Notes: generated by a model not told the origin, from the sequence alone. Counted from the first letter of the stretch, positions 16,966 through 28,061 are shown. The stretch is 43,414 nt of DNA from Pseudoalteromonas ostreae (GCF_018069805.1 NZ_JAGPYN010000032.1:1-43414); one strand, 5' to 3'. Numbers and translations are program-made.

Positions 16966-19900
16966 TAGAAGTGATCATTACGCCAAGGCTGTGCGCTACA
17001 CATAACAGGGCTACCTAGATAAAGTGCATGCCACCAATAATTTTCATGGTTGTGATCACTATGACTTGTATCACAACCAGCACTATAGATATGGTGCCCT
17101 ATCTCACCTTGCGCATGGTTGTTCCGCCAATAACCTTGCGCCATTAGGTTCTGGCATTTATATGCCCCCCCCCCATACATTAGCGCATTATTAGCTTGAG
17201 CTAATACTTGGCTATTATCACAATAAGCAACCGCCCCACCATACTCAGCTCTACAGTGAGTAATACCTAGCGTTGACTCTGTAATACCACACGCCCCACC
17301 ACCATGACGTGTGGCTGAGCAATTTTTGATATGATTAGCTTCCACGGCGCTCACTTCAGCTTCACCGTAAATAGCCCCACCATTGCCATCAACATGGTGG
17401 TTTTCAATAATACAATTAAGCGTAGCACCCTGTACATAGCTTAGATGAAAGGCACCTCCATTCCCCTCATGTACACCACCATTATGTAACAGACCATCAA
17501 AGGTAAAGCCGCTCATGTTTACGCCCTTAACTAATGCATCTCTTTCTCCATGCAAGATAAAGCGACAATCGGCCTTCGCCTTTACAATACGAGTATCACG
17601 CTCATTAAAACCGATAATTGACACATTAGAGCCGATACGCACTTGTTGTTGCAATTTATAGGCTCGGTTCATTTGCGGGTGACTAGAGTGTGGTAGTAAT
17701 AAGATAGTCACATTACAGAGCAGCTCACGATTCATTACCTCATCAAACTCTTGCTGACTTTGTATCAATAATACCTTGTTATTCTCGGCAAAGTTCCAGC
17801 AATGCGTATCAACATAGGCTTTCACAGCTGCTTGTGTTGCTAATACGGTATCTGATGGAGCCTCTGCACCTAGTTCAATGTCGTTAGAAATACCATCAAC
17901 CAAGTGTGTATCACCCAACTGTACTGACTGCGCATTCAATCCCCCCTCTACGTTGCATTCACCACGAACTATGGCGCCATTTCGCAACTCTAAACTTTGT
18001 TCGACAATAAGATTGTTGCGAATACGTGCATCACCGTTAATATCTAACTGCACCGTTGGGTTATCTGTGCCAATTCCCACATTACCAGATGGAGAAACTT
18101 GTAGCGCCGCACTTTGCGCTACATTCACTGCAAATGGTGCAAAATTAGTATCAGCATTTAAGCTTACCGAATGACCGTCCCCTTCATTGCCCACCTGCAT
18201 CATAGGCGCAAATACTTTGCCCATACTTTGCAGCGAATCTAAAAATTTAGCCGCCCCATTGACTAACAAGGTATTTTTTAATTCCGTAGCAGGTTTAAAA
18301 ACAACCTGTGAATCAGGTTCAATGCCTTCAACATACAGGCCGCCTTGTAAGGTTACTTGCTTACTCACTAGCAGTGAGTCACGTAAATGTGTGCGATTTT
18401 CAACAGTTAATTGATCGTTCATTTGCACCTGTGCATTGAGAGTTGTAGCACCTTGCACATCGACTTGATGATTAAAAGTTGAGCGCCCTTCAACCAACAA
18501 GGTATCTTTGAGGTACACATCATCACTAACTGTTAAATCTGAACGCAGCTCTACATCACCAAATATTTTTGCACCATCCATACACTCCAAACGGCCTGAA
18601 CCTCGAAGTGTGCCGCTCAGTTCAATGTCACCGGATATCACGGCATTACCATTGATATCCAGTGCCTCTCGCGGTGATTCAGTTTGAATTCCCACACGAC
18701 CCGCCTGAATAACAACGGGCTTTTCACCATGATGATAAACCGCAAAAGCTTTGGCAAAATGATTTTGATCAATGGCCACTTGAGCTATGCCTGGAGGCAT
18801 GCCCGCGGGTTCATCCTCAACCACACTACTAAAAGGTAAGCCAAATCGTGCTTCGCCTGCCAGCTCAGTATTACCATGCACATTAATATTACTTCTGAAA
18901 CTAGCATATTCATCAACATGCAAACTTTCATCAATTTCTAAACGGCCTTTTATTGTTACGTCTTTTCTAAATTGACTATCTTCAGCCACATCAAGTGCAT
19001 AATCGGGACGTTCAACACCAACCCCAAAACGCCCATCATTAACGACTATACCCACATCGCCACTTTGTTTTTCAATATAAAGCGCATGTTTATCAGTTTG
19101 TTGTATATGCACCCGAGCTTGAGCAGGGCTAGTCGTTAAGCTCAAATCACCATCAATATCTACATGAGCATCGAATTGTGATCCCCCCTCCACATGCAAA
19201 GCACTTCCCTCAGGTGGTTGAGAAATTAATATACCTTGCCTTGCTGTGATACCACCAGATACATTCATCGTGCTATCAACAAATGCGTGCCCATCAATGA
19301 TCACTTGATTTCTAAAGTGCGCTGTACCATCAGTTACGGTTAGACCATTGTGTACATCCATCATATCTGTTACTGAGAGCGTCCCGACTAAACTAGTTGC
19401 ACCTTGTACATATAAAGCATCTCTAGGAACATCTGCGCTATTATTCGTTACACTAATCGATACCCCATCTTGTACCGTAGCCTTACCTGTCACATTTAGG
19501 GTGTTGTTCAATACAGTATTGCCTGTTACCTCTAATGCAGTCGCCTCCCCTTCGATACACATTTGCCCAATCACTTGCGCTTGCCCTGTAACAGCAAAGT
19601 TTACAGCTGTTGAAGGAGGCGCTTGATTAATGGCTAACTGGCCGGCACCAATGTAAGTCGCAATGCTCTGCTGTTCATTTTGAACTTGAATGGCCGCCTG
19701 TTCTGACAACTGAGTAACGACCAGCTGAGAGTCAGTGGTATTAAGTAACGCTTTACCTTCAACACTTATTTGCAACTGCCCTAAAACATGGGCATTGCCA
19801 TGCACATCAAATTGGGCGGCAAAATCAGTGTGCCCCACAGCCACATTTATACCACTGACACTGAAAATTGCCTCTCCACTGTTATGAAGTACATTAATAT

Positions 19901-21917
19901 CACTATCAAAATCTACTGAGCTTGCAAACAATGCCTCTGCACCCACATGTAATGATTTAATTGGGTTAGACTCAAAAAGGCCTAACTTATCCATTGTACT
20001 GGTTATGATTGGGAGCACAACTTGACCATTAAAATGACTTACTTCTACACCGGTGCTATTACTTTGATCGCTCAGTACCGCAAGCTTGGCACTACTATCC
20101 CACCCCTGTTGATCATTTGTAGTAGCAATATTTACTTGCCTATTTATATGCGCTTGCTGAATCTTTGCTTGGTGTGTAATGTCAAGATCCGGCGCCGTTA
20201 TCTTACCTTTAACCAGTACAGGTAGTTGCGCCATATCTGAACCAAACTGCACAATTTGCTTTTTAACGCGTAGCAACTGATTGCCTTCATAATCTTTAAC
20301 CAACACCGCAGACTCGTCTTCTGATGAGGTTTTAATCATCAACTTGCCATTAGCCACGGTGCTGTGCTCACCAATGCTCACTCCTTGGGTGATATGCGCA
20401 CTTTGAGCATGTAACGCTGTATCTGTGCTTATGTCAGCGCTGGCTGTTATATCTATAAATTGCGCCGAGTCTTTCACCGCCATGGTAGTATTAACAACCG
20501 CCCCTATTGCGCTGTTTTGTATAGTTGCACCCGTTTGAGGCGCGCCAACCCATAAATTACTCGTCGTTGTAGTTCCTTCGATATCAGCATCATGGCGAAC
20601 AGTCAGAACATCAACTGTCGTTGCACCTGCTGTCAAATCTGCTGTTACGGTTGCTGTGTTAGCGCTAAGGTTATTGTTCACTATTACATCATGTGCAGTT
20701 GTATTATTTTCAACGTGCAAGTCATTTTTAATTCGGGTGTCTTGATAGAACGTAACTTTTGACTCCCCTGCAAGCGGGGAATCACTGACTTTAATAAACG
20801 TATCGGCACTGGTTTTAACATGCAACAACTCAGAACTTGGTGCTCCCTGCACGTCTAATTTCGCCAATGCATTAGCTTTTCCGACTGCTAATGAACTTGA
20901 AACAGCCACTGAACCGTTAAATTCACTATGACCTTGTTGATTGTTAAGTTGCACATTATTCTGAGAACTCAAATCACCAAATACGGCCTCACCTACTACA
21001 TGAAAATCGGCCTGGGGCTCTGCCGTTCCAACAGCCACTCGACCTTCGGAGTTAATAAAAAATGGCGTAGTATCATTATTATGATCATCAACTCTGAGCA
21101 AAGCATCCATATCACTGCTCGTTTTAGAGATGTGCAATTTAGCCTGTGTACTTTGCGCATTTATTCCTACACCGAGTGCATCTCGCGCTTCAATATGTTC
21201 GGTGAATATTGCATTTTTCCCCGTGAGTACTTCATTGAGCGTAGTTTCACCTTCAACCACCAGCGTGCTAGCACTGGCACTAGCAAGTGTCGATGAGACA
21301 GATGCTGTAATGTGTGAGGCATCAATTGTATCTGTGACCTTGAGTGATTGAGCATTAAGTGATTGATCAATGTACACATCGCCAGATACTGTTACTTTAG
21401 GATTATTGTGCTCATCAAGTTCGGCGCTTAAGATTGCTCTATTGTTATTTTTAACTAACAATGCATCAGCATTCAGTTGTAAGGTATTAACCTGCTCAAT
21501 AGCATTCACCGTCTTGGCTTGTACTATACCTGCGACCTGCAACTTTTCATCGTTTTTTGACACTGATAGTAGGTTATCAAATACCTGCATACCATCATTA
21601 TTTACAGTTAAGGTTTGCATGTCATCATGTGTCATGCTCAATTCACCGGCGCTTAATTTCAGTTTTTCATTTGTAGCGATATCAGATGTAACAGTCAAAG
21701 GTGCAGACACTTCTAATTCGCTTTTATTATCGACCTTAACCACATAAATAGGATCATCCACTTGATTGAAACTAGAGCGGATCAACGCTTCAAAATCATC
21801 GCCGGTGGGGGTTTTTAAATCATCAAACTTCTCAATAAGTGAATCTCTGTCTTGCTTTTCAATCACGGTTGTTACGTGTGCAGGTAATGTCGTATCTTGA
21901 TCATTATGTGTAGTCAT
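16965..21917 (-). CDS. Giant CIS tail fibre with beta-helical tip
   Basis: 1650 aa in the Afp13 (fibre) position. Residues about 22-60 (DRDSLIEKFDDLKTPTGDDF..) resemble the N-terminal attachment part of CIS/phage fibres. Then comes a long shaft of repeated beta modules, many with the marine-phage-fibre motif VGIGTDNPTVQLDINGDA (variants near 290, 640, 970, 1085, 1290). Residues about 1400-1600 form a predicted right-handed beta-helix with recurring GGA turns (GNGGAF, GNGGAI, HGGGAC, YGGAVA, YGGGAY). It should be the receptor-binding appendage. Codons 1582-1584 are a G10 tract prone to slippage. It starts 15 bp after the Afp12-like stop, with AAGGA upstream. I infer binding; no specific receptor can be named. 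Confidence 0.88.
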   Translation of the reverse strand: MTTHNDQDTTLPAHVTTVIEKQDRDSLIEKFDDLKTPTGDDFEALIRSSFNQVDDPIYVVKVDNKSELEVSAPLTVTSDIATNEKLKLSAGELSMTHDDMQTLTVNNDGMQVFDNLLSVSKNDEKLQVAGIVQAKTVNAIEQVNTLQLNADALLVKNNNRAILSAELDEHNNPKVTVSGDVYIDQSLNAQSLKVTDTIDASHITASVSSTLASASASTLVVEGETTLNEVLTGKNAIFTEHIEARDALGVGINAQSTQAKLHISKTSSDMDALLRVDDHNNDTTPFFINSEGRVAVGTAEPQADFHVVGEAVFGDLSSQNNVQLNNQQGHSEFNGSVAVSSSLAVGKANALAKLDVQGAPSSELLHVKTSADTFIKVSDSPLAGESKVTFYQDTRIKNDLHVENNTTAHDVIVNNNLSANTATVTADLTAGATTVDVLTVRHDADIEGTTTTSNLWVGAPQTGATIQNSAIGAVVNTTMAVKDSAQFIDITASADISTDTALHAQSAHITQGVSIGEHSTVANGKLMIKTSSEDESAVLVKDYEGNQLLRVKKQIVQFGSDMAQLPVLVKGKITAPDLDITHQAKIQQAHINRQVNIATTNDQQGWDSSAKLAVLSDQSNSTGVEVSHFNGQVVLPIITSTMDKLGLFESNPIKSLHVGAEALFASSVDFDSDINVLHNSGEAIFSVSGINVAVGHTDFAAQFDVHGNAHVLGQLQISVEGKALLNTTDSQLVVTQLSEQAAIQVQNEQQSIATYIGAGQLAINQAPPSTAVNFAVTGQAQVIGQMCIEGEATALEVTGNTVLNNTLNVTGKATVQDGVSISVTNNSADVPRDALYVQGATSLVGTLSVTDMMDVHNGLTVTDGTAHFRNQVIIDGHAFVDSTMNVSGGITARQGILISQPPEGSALHVEGGSQFDAHVDIDGDLSLTTSPAQARVHIQQTDKHALYIEKQSGDVGIVVNDGRFGVGVERPDYALDVAEDSQFRKDVTIKGRLEIDESLHVDEYASFRSNINVHGNTELAGEARFGLPFSSVVEDEPAGMPPGIAQVAIDQNHFAKAFAVYHHGEKPVVIQAGRVGIQTESPREALDINGNAVISGDIELSGTLRGSGRLECMDGAKIFGDVELRSDLTVSDDVYLKDTLLVEGRSTFNHQVDVQGATTLNAQVQMNDQLTVENRTHLRDSLLVSKQVTLQGGLYVEGIEPDSQVVFKPATELKNTLLVNGAAKFLDSLQSMGKVFAPMMQVGNEGDGHSVSLNADTNFAPFAVNVAQSAALQVSPSGNVGIGTDNPTVQLDINGDARIRNNLIVEQSLELRNGAIVRGECNVEGGLNAQSVQLGDTHLVDGISNDIELGAEAPSDTVLATQAAVKAYVDTHCWNFAENNKVLLIQSQQEFDEVMNRELLCNVTILLLPHSSHPQMNRAYKLQQQVRIGSNVSIIGFNERDTRIVKAKADCRFILHGERDALVKGVNMSGFTFDGLLHNGGVHEGNGGAFHLSYVQGATLNCIIENHHVDGNGGAIYGEAEVSAVEANHIKNCSATRHGGGACGITESTLGITHCRAEYGGAVAYCDNSQVLAQANNALMYGGGAYKCQNLMAQGYWRNNHAQGEIGHHIYSAGCDTSHSDHNHENYWWHALYLGSPVMCSAQPWRNDHF
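17165..17174. repeat. G10 homopolymer (coding strand) in the fibre tip
   Basis: Ten consecutive C on the plus strand encode Gly-Gly-Gly plus the first base of Ala on the minus strand. With nine G the frame reaches TAA after GGGHINART; with eleven it meets TAA two codons after the glycines. Either slip removes the last 64-66 residues. Confidence 0.97.
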
Positions 21918-21931
21918 TATATATTCCTTGA

Positions 21932-24655
21932 TTAAATTCGATTTGGCGTGCTGTTAGCAACGATAAATTGGTACTTCTCTGGTGAGAGTGGATTAATGGC
22001 CGAAATAGACACTGGGAAAAGTGGCTTTAAATAAGCTAAAGGTGTATAGCCAACAGTGAGTCGCTGATCACGAGTAGCATATTCTTGTAAACTAGGACGA
22101 CAGATTTCATCAATGTAATGTTGTGCGGTTAGATAAAAAATGGTATCTACATCTACGCCCTCGGGAAAGTGCGCTGCATGGCTAATAATGTTCTCATTCA
22201 CAGAGTCATGTATTTCAACAACGTTCTGCCCCGTAATAATAAAATCATTATGTGGATGCCCACTATCATAGGTGTTAAGTAACGCAACTATGATGGCTTT
22301 TACTGCACTCCAATTGCCATCCTGCTGCGCTTGATGCGTGAGTATTAAACTCGCTAACTGCCAATGTATATGACCTGTATCATCAATACTTTTTGGCACA
22401 ACCAAAAAACGACCCAATAGCAAGCTAAGCTGCTCAATAATATTTAATAGCGTGCCACTTTGCTCGCTAAAACGTGTGTGCTGAGTTTGTGAAAAGTAAT
22501 TCAACCAGCCATAGTAAAGTCGCTCAAATAAACTCATGGACTCTCTATCTAACCACAGGCAGTACACTGGCATATGCAAAGGGGTATATTCACGAATTTT
22601 ACGTTCAGCAAATTGGCGGAACTCTATTGAGGCAAAACGTGTAGTCCAATCTGGTAATACAAAATAAAGACTGTTACTTAACAGCTCACGCTCTAAAACA
22701 CTAAAGTGCTCACTTTCTAGTAAGCTCCCTTCCACTAAATAAAAGCTTTCACGGTTATGGGTGGCTAATGGCATATGGCCTGGGTGTGACATACCCAAAC
22801 GGCGCATAATACCTTTAGCCATAGAACTGCAATGCTGATGCTGTAAAGTTTTAGACAAGTAATCAAAACCACGACAACGGTTTTGCCCTAATTCACCTAT
22901 CTCACATAGCAAGCGACATTTATCTATGTACTGACGCAACAACACCAAGCGATCAAGCAATGACTCATCGGGATTAGGATCTCGCTCATCGGTCAAGCTT
23001 GATGCATAAAATGCAAATACTGCTTGATATTTTAATAAATTGCTATCAACAGGACGCTCAGCGAAGCGGGCGAGCAAATGGTCTGCGCTTTGGTTCAATC
23101 GCGTTAATTGCGCAATAGAAAACCCACTTTCAAGGCTGCTTTGCATACCCCGCTGCCAATAATCTAGTGTTTGAGTATCCAGCAAGTGCTCAATACCACT
23201 CACGCCTTCCAAGGCCTGACTTAGTTGTGAATGCGGCAAAGCGCAAGCATGCTGCCAAAATTCATTTACCTGCTGAGCATTTAACGACTCACTTGCCAAC
23301 ATGCAATCAAGTAACTTACCCAGGCATGCATACAATTGTGGCTTTGGAAGCGAAAGAATATCCGGCAAAGCATCCAACTGTTTATGTTGATCTGCTAGTA
23401 TTTGGTCAAATAACTGTAAGTACCCTTTAAATTGCAGTAGCTGTGCTTTTTGCGCACTGTCTATGTCGGCATCTAAAGTTTGCTCAGTTACGGCATACAC
23501 CTGCGGAAGTTCATGCTGCAATGAGCGATAGTCGCTTAACGCTAGGTGCTGTGCTTGCCCATATTTGGGTAACATCACAGAACTAGCTACCTCTGGGGGG
23601 TGATTAAGCACTTGTAGGCCTTGACGTATAGTGACTTGTTCTTGTTCAGTTAATTGATAAGGCTGCCCGTCAATAAGCAGTTTTAAATCACTAAAAAAGT
23701 TATCTTCGTCAAAGCCCAGTTGCGCAATATTAACTATCTGCGCGTTATCATCGCTACCAAATTGAATTTGCCAAAACTCATAACCATCTTGCGCGTTATA
23801 ACTTTCTGCATTACCACTTTGCTCAGTCAAAAAGCGAAATGCGTTAACCCGATCTATATTTTCATGGCCATGCAACACACTTAAAATGTTCGAACTAAAC
23901 AAACGCACACTATAGGCCGACTTGTGTAGGTCTTTATCTAACACAAAGCCATGCTGTAACTTAGGCCCCTGATAGATTTGTCCCACATGCATACCACGTT
24001 GTAACAACTGTTGCGCTGAATACTTGGGAATGTCAGGTGAAATTTCCCGACCAATTAAGGTGTATAGCTCAATTAATAACGCCACTAAGTTATCAACATG
24101 CTGCAATGACAAGGTCATACCTACTGTCACTTTGCTGATATCATAAAACGCAATATTCCCAAGCCTGTGATTAACACATCGCGCTTGACTAAATGCATGA
24201 CTGAGCAACTGTGTGACATTGTTTTTTTTGTCATCATCGGATGCATATAACAATACATTAAAGTCTAAGATGGTGACATTTGAGTCCTCAACTTTACGCA
24301 ACGTAACATGCACATTTTTAACATCTAACAAGTCTAAAATAAGACGTCGATAATCATCTTCTGTTACACAATGACTAAACAACACCTGATCTGGTTCATA
24401 AAATTTAACACTGCCCCCGCTGTGCGGTTGCGCTAATAGCTCAGGCACCGAGTAGTCTAGTTTATAACTGAGATCAGAGAGCACATACACCAACACTTCT
24501 AATACCGTCACACCTGGGTCAAAACGGTTGTGATCAGTCCAAGTTTTAGGCGCAAACTGCTGCATCCTAGCCATGCCTTGCTGACGCAGCTTCTCTAAAT
24601 TTTGGCCGGTATTACTGGGCGCAACATTTGCGATCTGCAGAGCTTGATTGTCCAT
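21932..24655 (-). CDS. Afp12-like baseplate wedge protein
   Basis: 907 aa. The N-terminal LEKLRQQGMARMQQFAPKTWTDHNRFDPGVTVLEVLVYVLSDLSYKLDY is the typical opening of the Afp12/Pvc12 family (gp7-like wedge partner of the J protein). The rest is long and helical, with no enzymatic motif. It sits between the baseplate J gene (122 bp upstream) and the fibre gene (15 bp downstream), the conserved Afp11-Afp12-Afp13 order. Role: builds the baseplate periphery together with the J protein and anchors fibres. The 122-bp gap to Afp11 is larger than others in the operon and has a short A/T dyad. Confidence 0.88.
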   Translation of the reverse strand: MDNQALQIANVAPSNTGQNLEKLRQQGMARMQQFAPKTWTDHNRFDPGVTVLEVLVYVLSDLSYKLDYSVPELLAQPHSGGSVKFYEPDQVLFSHCVTEDDYRRLILDLLDVKNVHVTLRKVEDSNVTILDFNVLLYASDDDKKNNVTQLLSHAFSQARCVNHRLGNIAFYDISKVTVGMTLSLQHVDNLVALLIELYTLIGREISPDIPKYSAQQLLQRGMHVGQIYQGPKLQHGFVLDKDLHKSAYSVRLFSSNILSVLHGHENIDRVNAFRFLTEQSGNAESYNAQDGYEFWQIQFGSDDNAQIVNIAQLGFDEDNFFSDLKLLIDGQPYQLTEQEQVTIRQGLQVLNHPPEVASSVMLPKYGQAQHLALSDYRSLQHELPQVYAVTEQTLDADIDSAQKAQLLQFKGYLQLFDQILADQHKQLDALPDILSLPKPQLYACLGKLLDCMLASESLNAQQVNEFWQHACALPHSQLSQALEGVSGIEHLLDTQTLDYWQRGMQSSLESGFSIAQLTRLNQSADHLLARFAERPVDSNLLKYQAVFAFYASSLTDERDPNPDESLLDRLVLLRQYIDKCRLLCEIGELGQNRCRGFDYLSKTLQHQHCSSMAKGIMRRLGMSHPGHMPLATHNRESFYLVEGSLLESEHFSVLERELLSNSLYFVLPDWTTRFASIEFRQFAERKIREYTPLHMPVYCLWLDRESMSLFERLYYGWLNYFSQTQHTRFSEQSGTLLNIIEQLSLLLGRFLVVPKSIDDTGHIHWQLASLILTHQAQQDGNWSAVKAIIVALLNTYDSGHPHNDFIITGQNVVEIHDSVNENIISHAAHFPEGVDVDTIFYLTAQHYIDEICRPSLQEYATRDQRLTVGYTPLAYLKPLFPVSISAINPLSPEKYQFIVANSTPNRI

Positions 24656-24777
24656 AACATTCCTGAATTAGTGGTATGAATAACTACAAGACGCACGCAC
24701 CCAAAAGCTGTGAAAATTATTTTCAGTTATTTTTGATGCGTAGTCGTTTGGTGATAAGTTAGATTTGCAATAACGGT

Positions 24778-27700
24778 TTACTGAACCACAAAGTCCAGCT
24801 CAATTTCCCACTTGCCAATGCCTTCAAATACATCGCCTAAAGTATTGGCAAGCGCTATTTTGTGGTTACGTGCAGGCACCAAGATATCGTGAGGATTGTC
24901 GGCGCTAATTACGCTATATTGCTTTTCGCTGTGGCCCGCTTTAATGGCACGAATAACTTGGATCATATCCACTGCGGGGTGGGTTTCCAATACTTGCGCT
25001 ATGGATGCTAAGTAGATGGTTCGCTCAAGCGGTTTATCTAACTTATTCCATGGTGTTAGTGTTTCTATAACCATATCGTTTAGCTCTATAACTGTGCTTT
25101 GAATATCGTACAAAGGGTCTATTTTTACGATCAACTCCAGCTGCACCTCAACATAATTGGGGTCATCAATTTCAATAGTTAAATTAGGCACAGATAAGGC
25201 ATTCACCTGCTCTCGAATTTGTCGCTTAAGATAACGCGGTACTTTGGGCTGCAACACCGACACATCGTGATTGAGCGCTACCACCACCAGCGATAAACCA
25301 GACGAATTAATCACCGGGCGAACCGAATGTAGTTGTGGGAAGGTTTGTAACACAAAGTGCTCATAGTCCCACCCACTTAACAAACGTTGCCGATGATGTA
25401 AGCGTTCACTGACACGACGGTCAAACTGCACCGTAGTTTCTGCAACTTTGGCATCAAAGGAAGCAAACGGTTGCAATACTTTGTCAACATTAGGGTTGGG
25501 TAACAGCAATTTACTGATTGATTCACTGGCTAATGGCTGCTCAAAATGAGATGCACTATTACCTTGACTAGTTAGACTTACCTTTATACCTTGCGTAAAT
25601 ACGCCTTTGAGCTTGGAGTAAACCGGATAAGTAACATCAAAACTGCTCGGCACTTCAGTACGCCCATGATTTAATTTTGCACGCAGCCAAAGTTTGCCAT
25701 CATGATTAAATGAACCGCTTTGGCTCAGTTCGGGCAAATAAAACACCATCAAGCCCGAATCAAGCAAATCGTAAGTACTGTCTCTGAGAATACGCCCCTC
25801 CCCTGCTTGTCCTTGCGACTCTTCGCGCTTAAAGCGATGCCAAGCATTTGTGTTAAAATACTCCCACACAAATGCTGGGTTATCACCCATGTTGTAACCA
25901 TCAACAGGGTCAATCTGATAATACATACGCACTTGTCCAGGTGTACTTACCTGGCTAAGCGCCATATATAAATAACCAAACTCTTCTATCTTAGGCAATA
26001 AAGACAGCATACTTTGTTGATTTAATTGCTCAGTCGGTCGCCCCACAGGCGCAATATGCTCAACAAAAATTGGGTTGCCAATCATCAACGCGGGGGAGAC
26101 TGTACTTTCACTGTGGTAATGCAACGTTAAGCTATCAAGGGTTGGAGTGTAAGGCGCATTCACTAATACAGGATTATCTGAGCCCGCATTTTTATAGGCA
26201 AAATACTCGATAACTTTACTGTAATCTTTATGAGCAAAGTCTTGTGTTGATAACTCAAACGTATACCATTTTGGCCATTTGGTTGCTTTGGGCTCGTCAA
26301 AGGGTAATAACTGAACATCACGCATTGCATTATTATCATTATGCGTAAAAGTGAGAGTGTTAATCGCGATGTTATTATGTACATCAGGTAGGTTATCGTC
26401 ACCTTCGTTATAAAACAGTTCAAGACTAATTTGCGCATCACTACTTGCATCTGAACGCGAAACATTGACCATTGTGTCAGGCCAAATTAAACAATTACAG
26501 TCACTTGAAAATAATGAAAATAATGTTTCTACCGAAAATTCAATTTCATCACACGGCTTTTCAACACCACAAAAAGCATCACTATCAAAATAGCGTGCAT
26601 CTAGATTATGCTGATCACTGTAGTAACAACTGTATGCGCGATAATAGTCATCAAAACTATTTGGTCTATCTAACCATGCAAACTCGACACTGGCATGAGT
26701 AATATTTTTAGTAACTAATTCGGGGTGTGTAAAGTAAACTTTAGATGCTAGGCGTGGTGCAAAACCAAATGGTTCAAACGGCTTAGACGTATCTAAGTCT
26801 ACTTCACCGTTATTGGCAATCACCCCACCAAGGTCACTCACTTTCGTGGTTAAACTAATTTGGGTAATGGTAAAACTGTTAAAACGCGCAAATACACTAG
26901 AGTCATCACTGTATAATTGTTGGTAATGCTCACTTTTAAGTACCAAGGCAATAAACGGTAAGGCTTTATCTACGCCAATGGGCGTATCTTCTAATGACGT
27001 TATGTCAGGAAATAAGTTATCGAATGTTAATTGCAATTGCTGCCCAACAACACTTAAATGGGCAACATCAATGCCTATCAAACCATCGCTGGTGGAGATA
27101 TAAAAATCAAACCAAGTTAACCAGTTTAGCAACTGTGCTTGCTCACCAAAATATAAGCTGACGATACGTATACCACCACTTAAAAATAAATCTTGTGAAG
27201 CAATTTTAAACCCGACTTCAACAGTTTGCGATGGCTGCTCTGCGAACCCTTGCCCAAAAGTAGGTTCACTTTGCTCAAGTAAAATGCCTTGCTCGGTATC
27301 AAGTAATATCTGATGATTTAAACTGATTTTCTCTGAGGACTTAATTTTATTCACGCTGGCAACATAATCTACCGTTGCCTTGTTAATCGTCACCACTTCA
27401 TCGGTGCTGTAAACTAGTGGGATGCCTTGAGTATCTTTGCCACCATCAAACTGTGTACCTACTGGTAAGGTTAATGCGTCAACACTATTCAGTGACACCA
27501 CCACATGCGCACTGTCTGCGCTCGCGGGTAATGGCTCAAAGCGCAACACATCACGATAAAAATGCGCTAAATGCCGCGCTACAAATTGATTAAACTGAGC
27601 ATTACTGTGTTGTAATAGATCTATAAAAGTGAGCAACAGTGCCATATCAGGACGACTGGCTAACTGTTTAATCTGCTCATCCGCGTTACCATATTCAACC

Positions 27701-27969
27701 AACTGTGCAAGACCCGCGAGCTTTTCTGGTTCGGGTAGTAGATTTTCCCATGTGCCATTGGCGGATAATATATGTTCATCAATGTAGTTTACTTGTTTAG
27801 CCAGCACCGATAGGTACTTTAGCCATGCTTCTACCGTACGTGGTTCAATTTTAAAAAAGGCGCGAGATAGCGCTTTAATATGTCGCCCAAGCTGACTTCG
27901 CCCCACGTCACTTGGGTTAACAGTATTGAGCGTCGCAACACCGAGGTTGTTATTAGACTTCACAGTCAT
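24778..27969 (-). CDS. Afp11-like baseplate J-type wedge protein
   Basis: 1063 aa, the size of Afp11/Pvc11. The C-terminal third carries the baseplate-J pattern (LHSVRPVINSSGLSLVVVALNH, then a Gp47/J-like strand-rich region and IYLASIAQVLETHPAVDMIQVIRA). The N-terminus is helical (LSRAFFKIEPRTVEAWLKYLS). It corresponds to T4 gp6, which forms the wedge ring and triggers sheath contraction. It follows gp25 by 92 bp; no Afp10-type PAAR gene lies between them, although that is its usual place. Confidence 0.88.
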   Translation of the reverse strand: MTVKSNNNLGVATLNTVNPSDVGRSQLGRHIKALSRAFFKIEPRTVEAWLKYLSVLAKQVNYIDEHILSANGTWENLLPEPEKLAGLAQLVEYGNADEQIKQLASRPDMALLLTFIDLLQHSNAQFNQFVARHLAHFYRDVLRFEPLPASADSAHVVVSLNSVDALTLPVGTQFDGGKDTQGIPLVYSTDEVVTINKATVDYVASVNKIKSSEKISLNHQILLDTEQGILLEQSEPTFGQGFAEQPSQTVEVGFKIASQDLFLSGGIRIVSLYFGEQAQLLNWLTWFDFYISTSDGLIGIDVAHLSVVGQQLQLTFDNLFPDITSLEDTPIGVDKALPFIALVLKSEHYQQLYSDDSSVFARFNSFTITQISLTTKVSDLGGVIANNGEVDLDTSKPFEPFGFAPRLASKVYFTHPELVTKNITHASVEFAWLDRPNSFDDYYRAYSCYYSDQHNLDARYFDSDAFCGVEKPCDEIEFSVETLFSLFSSDCNCLIWPDTMVNVSRSDASSDAQISLELFYNEGDDNLPDVHNNIAINTLTFTHNDNNAMRDVQLLPFDEPKATKWPKWYTFELSTQDFAHKDYSKVIEYFAYKNAGSDNPVLVNAPYTPTLDSLTLHYHSESTVSPALMIGNPIFVEHIAPVGRPTEQLNQQSMLSLLPKIEEFGYLYMALSQVSTPGQVRMYYQIDPVDGYNMGDNPAFVWEYFNTNAWHRFKREESQGQAGEGRILRDSTYDLLDSGLMVFYLPELSQSGSFNHDGKLWLRAKLNHGRTEVPSSFDVTYPVYSKLKGVFTQGIKVSLTSQGNSASHFEQPLASESISKLLLPNPNVDKVLQPFASFDAKVAETTVQFDRRVSERLHHRQRLLSGWDYEHFVLQTFPQLHSVRPVINSSGLSLVVVALNHDVSVLQPKVPRYLKRQIREQVNALSVPNLTIEIDDPNYVEVQLELIVKIDPLYDIQSTVIELNDMVIETLTPWNKLDKPLERTIYLASIAQVLETHPAVDMIQVIRAIKAGHSEKQYSVISADNPHDILVPARNHKIALANTLGDVFEGIGKWEIELDFVVQ

Positions 27970-28061
27970 GATAGTACCTTGATAAGTGAAAGGTTAAATT
28001 AGAGCAAAACGGAAGTTAAACTTGCTCACAAAAAAGATGACAAAACATATTTGCATAGTAG

